This document shows positions 1 through 4,972 of a stretch of 5,905 nucleotides of DNA, piece after piece (the stretch's first letter is position 1; each line of letters begins with the position of its first letter). The notes beneath the pieces were generated by a model. That model saw only the letters and a program-made list of their open reading frames with translations, did no database searches and had not been told where the DNA came from. This DNA comes from Methanomethylovorans sp. GTDB taxonomy: Archaea > Halobacteriota > Methanosarcinia > Methanosarcinales > Methanosarcinaceae. The stretch spans positions 1 through 5,905 of the forward strand of contig JAHFZE010000165.1 in the NCBI GenBank assembly GCA_020854785.1. The letters are read 5' to 3'. Position numbers and translations under genes: made by a program.

Positions 1-110
1 CTTTTTTTATTCTGGATCCCATACGAATTTATCCTTTCAATGTTGTCTAGATATAAAAAATTTTAAGTATTAATTTGACAAAACAAAATCATCCTTTTTG
101 GTCAGTGAAA

Positions 111-170
111 AGTAATATGCATATATTTACTATTTTTAAGTATTTACTAAAAGTAAAATATAAAGTTACT
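111..170. promoter_or_regulatory. AT-rich promoter-like region with AGTA/TACT dyads upstream of ppcA
   Basis: This stretch carries several short AGTAA/TTACT elements: AGTAA at 111-115, TTTACT at 126-131, a perfect inverted repeat TTTACT-AAA-AGTAAA at 143-157, and GTTACT at 165-170. The run AAAATATAAAG at 155-165 resembles an archaeal TATA box with an A-rich element before it, so the dyad lies directly over a possible BRE/TATA. A start of transcription about 25 bases downstream would leave a leader of roughly 125 bases before ppcA; long leaders are common in Methanosarcina. A second possible TATA element, TTTAATAATTTAT at 271-283, would give a very short leader. Which is used cannot be told from sequence, and AT-rich DNA gives such matches by chance. 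No gene was found in 1-308. Confidence 0.3.
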
Positions 171-306
171 TTCTGCAAAGTCCAAATTTTTATCTTCATT
201 ATAATGTTTTGACCGGGTACACAGTTGGCTTTGATATCCTGAAAATGCGATCCTTAGTCAATCGCCAAGTTTTAATAATTTATCATAATTTCTCATATAT
301 AGAAGT

Positions 307-311
307 AGGTG
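307..311 (+). promoter_or_regulatory. Shine-Dalgarno site deciding the ppcA start
   Basis: AGGTG lies six bases before the TTG codon at 318 and matches the archaeal GGAGGTGA consensus. The competing GTG at 309 lies inside this site, directly after an in-frame TAG stop at 306-308, and has no Shine-Dalgarno sequence of its own. The site therefore favours TTG 318 as the translation start. Confidence 0.55.
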
Positions 312-317
312 TCTCAA

Positions 318-1898
318 TTGCCGGTCAAAATCAATTATCCAAAAGTGATGTGTACACAACATCCTGACTCAATATCTAGGTACATGTCAACCCAGGAAGA
401 AACAAAAGAATCTATCGAGGCCGCCATAAGATACGGCTGTGACGAGTATATGCCGGATTACGAGGGTAAAACTACGCCATACCATCAGAGTGCCCAGATC
501 GTATCAAAGTTCATAGAGGAAACAGACCTAATTCCTGGTAAAGATATATTCATCACTCCCAGAGTGCCAAGCGCAGTCCATGAAAACCTTTTCAGACAAC
601 TGATGGTCATGATGGCTGCTGCGGAAGCGAACTATATTTCTCATAAAAGGTTGGGTATTCAGGCAATAAACGAATTAGTTCATCCAATGACCAGTTCCGT
701 TCAGCAGATCATAGAATCACAGCAGCACATGATAGATGTGAATGAACTTGCAAAAAAGGAGTTCAAGTTTGAGATGACACCTCCTCGCATAATACCACTT
801 ATCGAGGAGGTGCCTAAGCTGCTGAATGCAAAGGACATCATCAGCAAAACCATCAATGCCTATCAGGAACAATTGAAAGAAACACCTGAAAGGTACAGGG
901 TATTTCTGGGAAAATCTGATTCAGCACTGACCTTTGGACATATTGCAAGTACGCTTTCATGCAAATACGCAATAAGTGAGCTTCATGAATTAGAAGAAAG
1001 CATTGACACACAGATCGGTATTATCTTTGGGGCAGGTTGTCTACCTTTTAGAGGGCATATGACCTTTGAGAACAAAGATAATTTTTTCAATGAATATCGG
1101 GGCATTGACACGATCACATTGCAATCAGCACTGAGGTTCGATCATGAAAAAGGAAATGCTGAAGAGTTTGTAAAGTATGCAAAAAAAGAAATGTCCAAGT
1201 TTCCGGATAGATTATCTGATGAGGAAAAAGCAGAGATCATCAACATCGTAGGTATATTGGGTGCAAGATATAACAGAGCAATACAGCATTTATCATCAAC
1301 TATAAACAATATTGCCGATTTTTTGCCCCAGCAGCGTGACCGTTTGATGCGTGAAGGCAGTACAGGCTATGCGAGAGAAATACCTGATGTCACATGTGTG
1401 TCTTGTCTATGTAGTCGGGATATTGGATCAGAGTTGGAAGCGAGCATACCACGGGAAAACATAAATTTGCCTAGAGCAATAAAATTCACGGGTGCACTTT
1501 ATTCGATTGGTATACCACCTGAGATCATTGGCACTGGTTCAGGCATAGTGGAAGTCAGAGATAAATTGGGTGAAGAAGTCTGTGAGCGGCTGCTTACTAA
1601 ATATTTCCCATCCCTACAAGCAGACCTTAGGTTCGCATTTGAGTATCTTGACATAAATACAGCATCAAGGTTCATTTCGGCCACATTCCACAGGTCTATT
1701 CGGCAGGAGGTTGATATATTAAGAGACATATTCGATATCGAAACCCAATGTGAACCTTCATACCGGATGTTGCTGGAAATGGTACATCCTCATCTTCTGT
1801 GTGCAACAGATACTGGTTGCATCATGGATGAAGATCTGCTGCAACTCACGCGCTCAATACTAATCAAAATGGGTAGTATCCGCAGATCATTGGGATGA
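318..1898 (+). CDS. ppcA: Archaeal-type phosphoenolpyruvate carboxylase (PpcA)
   Basis: PpcA carboxylates PEP with bicarbonate to oxaloacetate in the cytoplasm, feeding aspartate and the partial TCA pathway to 2-oxoglutarate. The protein is the short archaeal form (526 residues from TTG 318; bacterial and plant enzymes are near 900), with the family's usual length. Recognisable blocks, numbered from the alternative GTG at 309, are TQHPD at 16-20, PDYEGK at 49-54, GKSDSALTFGH at 201-211, GAGCLPFRGH at 241-250, and the C-terminal IPPEIIGTG at 402-410 followed by SATFHRSIRQEVD at 457-469. It appears complete and uninterrupted. TTG 318 is preferred because of the AGGTG site; GTG 309 would add three residues. 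A Cys-rich patch, CVSCLC at 363-368, is of unknown meaning. The gene seems to be transcribed alone: the next gene is a tRNA on the other strand. The family assignment is firm; only the start is uncertain. Confidence 0.95.
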   Translation: MPVKINYPKVMCTQHPDSISRYMSTQEETKESIEAAIRYGCDEYMPDYEGKTTPYHQSAQIVSKFIEETDLIPGKDIFITPRVPSAVHENLFRQLMVMMAAAEANYISHKRLGIQAINELVHPMTSSVQQIIESQQHMIDVNELAKKEFKFEMTPPRIIPLIEEVPKLLNAKDIISKTINAYQEQLKETPERYRVFLGKSDSALTFGHIASTLSCKYAISELHELEESIDTQIGIIFGAGCLPFRGHMTFENKDNFFNEYRGIDTITLQSALRFDHEKGNAEEFVKYAKKEMSKFPDRLSDEEKAEIINIVGILGARYNRAIQHLSSTINNIADFLPQQRDRLMREGSTGYAREIPDVTCVSCLCSRDIGSELEASIPRENINLPRAIKFTGALYSIGIPPEIIGTGSGIVEVRDKLGEEVCERLLTKYFPSLQADLRFAFEYLDINTASRFISATFHRSIRQEVDILRDIFDIETQCEPSYRMLLEMVHPHLLCATDTGCIMDEDLLQLTRSILIKMGSIRRSLG

Positions 1899-2140
1899 GT
1901 ATGAAAACAGTAACATGAAAATTACATGGGTCTTTGAGATATAGAATGATTTTTATCCATTTAATGAAGCATAAGACATAACCGGGGAGTCGATCATTGC
2001 AACGGTTTTCGAAATCAAGAGTCTTATAAAAGCAGAATTCGCAAACTAGAGCCAGATATGTGACTTTTACACAAATAGGTACGAGAGGGATATTCACTTT
2101 TTTAATTTATGAAAAAGCAAAACAAAATTTCGCAAAAAAA
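1899..2140. other. Intergenic stretch after ppcA, no convincing gene
   Basis: About 240 bases hold no supported coding region. Plus-strand oligo-T runs at 1950-1954 (five T) and 2098-2103 (six T) are the best candidates for archaeal termination of ppcA, which needs no hairpin. On the minus strand, a run of seven T (A-run at 2134-2140) could act as a back-up terminator for transcripts coming from tRNA-Val. Open frames here on either strand lack ribosome sites and recognisable protein character. Confidence 0.5.
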
Positions 2141-2184
2141 GCATCAAGAGAACCAGAATCCTTAAGTGGGCCCGCTGAAATCCG
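2141..2184 (-). repeat. Diverged partial copy of the tRNA-Val 3' end and its flank
   Basis: This segment aligns without gaps, at a constant offset of 141 bases, to 2282-2325, the 3' end and downstream flank of tRNA-Val. The core AAGTGGGCCCGCTGA (2164-2178) is identical in both, GCATCA is identical at the far end, and my hand count gives about 32 of 44 matches, with most differences being transitions. The complete 3' acceptor strand is kept, but the T arm is damaged and no D or anticodon arm is recognisable to the right, so it is not a working tRNA. It could be a decayed tandem tRNA duplicate or the distal attachment site of an element once integrated at tRNA-Val and since lost. Confidence 0.7.
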
Positions 2185-2215
2185 CAACCCCGATGACGCT
2201 TCGGGAGCGCGGATC

Positions 2216-2242
2216 GAGGTATTTCGCTTCGCTCAATACCTC
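2216..2242. repeat. Perfect 8-bp inverted repeat between the tRNA-like copies
   Basis: GAGGTATT (2216-2223) and AATACCTC (2235-2242) are exact reverse complements around an 11-base loop containing CGCTTCG. A smaller hairpin, CGCT-TCGGG-AGCG, lies just to the left at about 2198-2210. No T run follows directly on either strand, so a simple terminator is not indicated. The role is unknown; it may be a relic of the inserted or duplicated DNA. Confidence 0.55.
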
Positions 2243-2281
2243 AATGATGACAAAAGAATACTTAGTACATTACTAAAATCA

Positions 2282-2325
2282 GCATCAGAAAAATGAGATA
2301 TTTCAAGTGGGCCCGCTGAGATTCG
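2282..2325 (-). repeat. Second copy of the tRNA-Val 3'-end repeat, overlapping the functional gene
   Basis: This is the intact partner of 2141-2184. It covers the last 18 bases of the tRNA-Val gene (acceptor 3' strand and part of the T arm) and 26 bases downstream of it. Tyrosine integrases often use tRNA 3' ends as attachment sites, which makes the direct-repeat geometry suggestive, although only about 100 bases separate the copies and no integrase is present. Confidence 0.65.
2289..2293 (-). terminator. Oligo-T terminator after tRNA-Val
   Basis: On the minus strand a run of five T begins about 15 bases past the discriminator base of tRNA-Val. Short T runs are the usual termination signal for archaeal stable RNA genes. 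The corresponding place in the diverged repeat copy has lost the run. Confidence 0.5.
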
Positions 2326-2381
2326 AACTCAGGATCCCCGCCGTGTAAAGGCGATGTCATGACCGGCTAGACCACGGGCCC
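2308..2381 (-). tRNA. tRNA-Val, anticodon UAC
   Basis: The minus strand folds into a full cloverleaf of 74 bases. The acceptor stem GGGCCCG pairs perfectly with CGGGCCC and the discriminator is A. The D arm starts GTCTAGCCGGTCATGAC, the anticodon stem TCGCC/GGCGG closes the loop TTTACAC, and the T arm is CTGAG-TTCGAAT-CTCAG. The loop gives anticodon TAC, decoding valine GUA and probably other GUN codons. No intron is present and CCA is not encoded (the next bases on the minus strand are CT), so CCA must be added after transcription. The gene stands alone, with a TATA box about 50 bases upstream and a T run just downstream. Confidence 0.97.
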
Positions 2382-2430
2382 TTATTTTCTAAATGAGTAG
2401 TGTTGTGCGGTACCCTAAATGTAACTAGGG

Positions 2431-2446
2431 GTATATAGCCTTTTTT
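2431..2446 (-). promoter_or_regulatory. TATA box and BRE of tRNA-Val
   Basis: Read on the minus strand, an A-run and GG (AAAAAAGG) lead straight into CTATATAC, a good match to the archaeal BRE plus TATA layout seen before stable RNA genes. Its centre is about 53 bases upstream of the mature tRNA 5' end, so transcription should start near 2408-2410 and leave a leader of about 27 bases for RNase P to remove. The TATATA core is nearly symmetric and could also be read on the plus strand, towards the transporter operon. Confidence 0.6.
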
Positions 2447-2479
2447 GATGGGTTGTAAATATCTGCCGTAGAACAGTGT

Positions 2480-2490
2480 TTTAATATAAA
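2480..2490 (+). promoter_or_regulatory. Possible TATA box of the transporter operon
   Basis: TTTTAATATAA just before the annotated ATG at 2492 looks like a TATA box. If used, transcription would start about 25 bases later, near 2510, where a second in-frame ATG lies. The first ATG would then be outside the mRNA. The alternative is the symmetric TATATA at 2432-2437 read rightwards, which would place the start near 2460 and keep ATG 2492. Confidence 0.35.
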
Positions 2491-2491
2491 G

Positions 2492-3130
2492 ATGCAAATA
2501 ATAGGTACTATGCTTCAACGTGCCCATCCTGAAGAAGAGGATGAGATCGAGATAGTCGAAGAATACATTGGTGACTATGCCAGCATATCCTCGATAGTAC
2601 GTGAAGCGTTACCTTTTGAGATCATAGCGACCATGGGAGGAGTGATAGCAGGCATCATTCTATCCGGTATGACTGAAGAACTTCAACTCATTCCCGGGCT
2701 CATAGTCATAGCACCTGCAGTGCTTGGTATGCGCGGCAATATTTCCTGTACTCTGGGTTCACGTCTTGGCAGTGCCATACACATGGGTCTTATCACCAAG
2801 ATAGAGAACAACCCCGAACTTACCAACAATATCGGGGGTTCATTGTTGCTGAGTTTTATCATTTCAGCCATTCTCGGGCTGCTGGGGCATTTCGTGACCA
2901 TTGCATTTGGTCTTGAGAGTGCCGGTGCACTGACGCTCATGTTCATAGCTGTGATGGCAGGTGTATCTTCAGGACTTATACTGGCAGTCGTAGCGGTTTT
3001 CCTGTCTCTTGGAATGTTCAGGTTCGGTTTCGATCCGGATAATGTGGTCACTCCGGCCATTGCGACCATTGGAGACATCGTTTCCATGTTAATGCTTTTC
3101 CTGTCTGCGAAGGTGGTGCTTCTTCTATGA
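2492..3130 (+). CDS. MgtE/SLC41-type divalent cation transporter, first half-size subunit
   Basis: This is a 212-residue membrane protein corresponding to one MgtE integral membrane domain, the family of Mg2+ channels and transporters in bacteria (MgtE) and animals (SLC41). An acidic tail (residues 14-28, rich in Glu/Asp) precedes about five hydrophobic segments near 42-60, 65-81, 114-140, 145-173 and 185-212. Family motifs are RGN at 81-83 with GSRLGSAIHMG at 89-99, and DPDNVVTPAIATIGD at 181-195, whose Asp residues are in the position expected to line the ion path. It lacks the cytosolic N and CBS domains of bacterial MgtE. It overlaps the next, related gene by ATGA, so the two are probably translated together and assemble as a heteromer. 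Neither ATG 2492 nor ATG 2510 (206 residues) has a clear Shine-Dalgarno site, so the start is uncertain. Mg2+ as substrate is inferred from the family; other divalent ions are possible. Confidence 0.88.
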   Translation: MQIIGTMLQRAHPEEEDEIEIVEEYIGDYASISSIVREALPFEIIATMGGVIAGIILSGMTEELQLIPGLIVIAPAVLGMRGNISCTLGSRLGSAIHMGLITKIENNPELTNNIGGSLLLSFIISAILGLLGHFVTIAFGLESAGALTLMFIAVMAGVSSGLILAVVAVFLSLGMFRFGFDPDNVVTPAIATIGDIVSMLMLFLSAKVVLLL

Positions 3131-3684
3131 CCTATTACACGATAAGAGGTATCGTAGGACGAGGGTTCCCTATCCTGGTGGCTACATCCCTTGTCGGGCT
3201 TATCACTGGCCAGCTCCTGAATTACCGACTTGACCAGCTTGTTTCCATGCCCATTATCCTCTTGCTCATTCCTTCGCTTATCAAGATAGGAGGAGACACC
3301 GGCAGTATGCTGGGTGCCAGGATATCCTCTGCCCTGCACATGGGTCTTGGTGGGCATATAACAAAGAACCCTGTCGTAAGGAACAGTGTGCTGGCAGCCC
3401 TGATAGTAGGTCTCACAGCGTGCGCGGTGTTAAGTTTCATTGTATGGATCACAGGACACATACTTGGGATGGGAATTAGTATGTTCGTGCTTTTCAAAAT
3501 ATGTATGATCGCAGGAAGCATTGAGCTTACAGTTGTGTTCTTTACGACCGTGTTGATAGCTTTTATGTCACACAGGTTCGGACTGGATCCTGATGATACA
3601 GTTATACCTATCATTGCAACTCTGGGAGATCTGGTGGGTGTTGCTGGTATATTTGTCACTTTGCACATGCTCGGCATGCTATAA
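3127..3684 (+). CDS. MgtE/SLC41-type divalent cation transporter, second half-size subunit
   Basis: This 185-residue protein is a paralogue of the preceding gene product and again is a bare MgtE membrane domain. Shared landmarks are GARISSALHMG at 63-73 and DPDDTVIPIIATLGD at 154-168; the RGN of the first subunit is replaced by GGD at 55-57, so the pair is not equivalent. Hydrophobic segments lie near 13-30, 40-53, 86-112, 116-147 and 158-183. Its ATG overlaps the upstream stop as ATGA, and GGTGGTG at 3112-3118 sits eight bases before it, which fixes the start and indicates translational coupling. In SLC41 proteins two such domains are fused in one chain; here they are separate genes, so a heterodimer is the likely working form. 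There is no signal peptide or sensor domain. Confidence 0.9.
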   Translation: MTYYTIRGIVGRGFPILVATSLVGLITGQLLNYRLDQLVSMPIILLLIPSLIKIGGDTGSMLGARISSALHMGLGGHITKNPVVRNSVLAALIVGLTACAVLSFIVWITGHILGMGISMFVLFKICMIAGSIELTVVFFTTVLIAFMSHRFGLDPDDTVIPIIATLGDLVGVAGIFVTLHMLGML

Positions 3685-3744
3685 TATTAATAGACCGGAA
3701 AGCTATATTCTAATATGAAAATAGATCAGAGCTGATAGAACATT
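3685..3744 (+). promoter_or_regulatory. Short spacer with possible ribosome site and weak internal promoter
   Basis: Sixty bases separate the transporter pair from the PhoU/RCK_C gene. GAGCTGAT at 3729-3736, one mismatch from GAGGTGAT, lies eight bases before ATG 3745 and supports that start. CTATATTC at 3703-3710 resembles a TATA box and could give extra transcription of the last gene, but this is weak. No T run that would end transcription is seen, so read-through from the transporter genes is expected. Confidence 0.4.
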
Positions 3745-4950
3745 ATGAGTCCGAAAGAGATACGATATACCCCAAGAAACCTGAAGGATATGCTCATTGA
3801 GATGAAAGACACCTCGGAACTGATGGTGGACCTGGCATATTCTGCAATGATCTATGACAATGAGGACATTGCTGAAGAGGTAGTGCGTCTTGAAGACAAG
3901 ATGGATACTCTTTATTATCACATGAAGATCACTGGCATGTTAAGTACAAGGCGTGTGGAAGAGGCCGAAGAGATGGCGGGTGTCCTGCAGGTTGCCCAGG
4001 CCTCGGAAGGGATCGCGGATGCTGCCGGGGATATTGCAAAGATAGTGCTCATGGAAATGGGCATACCGATGGAGCTGAAACTTGCTTTAAGAGAAGCTGC
4101 CGAGACCATAGTCAGAGCCACGGTCAATCCGGAATCCAAAGTTGCAGGTCATACTCTGGGAGACATTGAACTAGATACCGAAACGGGCATGTGGGTGATA
4201 GCCATCCGCAGGCAGAATGACTGGGTCTACAATCCAAATCATGAAACAAGGATCAGAGCCGATGATGTGTTATTTGCAAGGGGACACGATGAGGGCGTTC
4301 CCATCTTTGCAGAACTTGTGACCAATGAGAAGTACATACCTAAAGAAGTGAAACATGAAAAAATGTTGCAGGATCTTGAAAAAGCAGTAGACATCATTGT
4401 GGATATGAAGGATATGGCTGAAATGTCAGTGGGTCTTGCATATTCGGCATTGCTCTTCAATAATGAGGATATCGCCGAAGAGGTCAAGGCAATCGAATAT
4501 AAGATGGATTGCATGAAGCATGAACTGCAGCATTGGGTTCTTGAAACCGCAAAGCATGTTTCCGATGTCAATCAGCTACGTGGGCTTTTACACCTTGCGC
4601 ATGCCTCTGAATCTATCTCCGATGCGGCATATGCTATAGCTGACATTGTGCTCAGAGACATCGAACTACATCCTATTGTAACTATAGCTGTACGTCAATC
4701 CGATGAGGTTATAACACGTCTTACTGTGGAAAGCTGCTCTCCCATAGTGGGAAAAACATTCGGGCAACTCAAACTTGAGACTGAGACAGGGGTCTATGTT
4801 ATGGCCATAAAAAGGGGCGAAAAATGGCTGTACAGTCCTAAAAAGAACACACAGGTCCAGACCGGTGATGTGCTTATAGCCCGTGGATCGCACACAGGAG
4901 AAGAAGCTCTTATAGAAATGTGTGCCTGCCCTCTTGACGTAAATAAATGA
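3745..4950 (+). CDS. Tandem PhoU-like/RCK_C (TrkA-C) regulatory protein
   Basis: The 401-residue protein is soluble and built as an internal duplication. Residues about 10-108 and 205-305 are PhoU-like helical domains with closely matching sequences (LAYSAMIYDNEDIAEEV at 30-46, LAYSALLFNNEDIAEEV at 231-247). Residues about 112-193 and 312-395 are RCK_C (TrkA-C) domains, matching at TETGMWVIAIRR (145-156) and TETGVYVMAIKR (346-357) and ending in DDVLFARG and GDVLIARG. The repeat period is about 201 residues. RCK_C domains bind small ligands and control ion channels or transporters; in some bacterial proteins the ligand is c-di-AMP. PhoU-like domains can bind metals or partner proteins. No Rossmann RCK_N domain, membrane segment or DNA-binding domain is seen. 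Following two MgtE half genes, it probably regulates that transporter, supplying the sensing role done by CBS domains elsewhere. The domain assignment is solid; the ligand is unknown. Confidence 0.88.
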   Translation: MSPKEIRYTPRNLKDMLIEMKDTSELMVDLAYSAMIYDNEDIAEEVVRLEDKMDTLYYHMKITGMLSTRRVEEAEEMAGVLQVAQASEGIADAAGDIAKIVLMEMGIPMELKLALREAAETIVRATVNPESKVAGHTLGDIELDTETGMWVIAIRRQNDWVYNPNHETRIRADDVLFARGHDEGVPIFAELVTNEKYIPKEVKHEKMLQDLEKAVDIIVDMKDMAEMSVGLAYSALLFNNEDIAEEVKAIEYKMDCMKHELQHWVLETAKHVSDVNQLRGLLHLAHASESISDAAYAIADIVLRDIELHPIVTIAVRQSDEVITRLTVESCSPIVGKTFGQLKLETETGVYVMAIKRGEKWLYSPKKNTQVQTGDVLIARGSHTGEEALIEMCACPLDVNK

Positions 4951-4972
4951 TACCCTTTATCCAAGGGTATCA
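4948..4972. terminator. Perfect 10-bp hairpin at convergent gene ends
   Basis: TGATACCCTT (4948-4957) and AAGGGTATCA (4963-4972) are exact reverse complements around the five-base loop TATCC. The left arm begins with the TGA stop of the PhoU/RCK_C gene, and the right arm and loop encode the last residues (DTLG) and part of the stop of rpiA on the other strand. Only six bases separate the two genes, so this element is well placed to end or process both transcripts. No long T run follows on the plus strand; TTATTTA follows on the minus strand. A bidirectional terminator or 3'-end stabiliser is inferred. Confidence 0.6.

Noticed and set aside
1..308. CRISPR array or riboswitch in the leader of ppcA
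   Set aside because: The short AGTA/TACT elements are not regularly spaced and are far too short for CRISPR repeats; no known riboswitch fold was recognised.
245..370. Small open frame starting at ATG 245 and overlapping the ppcA start out of frame
   Set aside because: No ribosome site and no recognisable product; most of it lies in AT-rich leader and then in ppcA in the wrong frame.
1864..2097. Minus-strand open frame of 77 codons overlapping the end of ppcA
   Set aside because: No ribosome site, no family resemblance, and it overlaps a real gene; it looks like chance in AT-rich DNA.
2060..2296. Plus-strand open frame of 78 codons between ppcA and tRNA-Val
   Set aside because: It begins at GTG without a ribosome site and runs through the tRNA-like repeat and the hairpin region. 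Its protein has no recognisable character; part of its sequence simply translates the acceptor repeat.
2242..2320. Possible C/D box RNA (AATGATGA at 2243 and CTGA at 2316)
   Set aside because: The boxes are about 70 bases apart, no internal D'/C' boxes are visible, and the CTGA lies within the tRNA-Val T arm. This does not fit an archaeal C/D RNA of 50-60 bases.
2683..3357. Long minus-strand open frame (224 codons) across the two transporter genes
   Set aside because: It is the antisense shadow of two clear MgtE genes. The translation is low-complexity (rich in S, T, P, R) and has no domain character.
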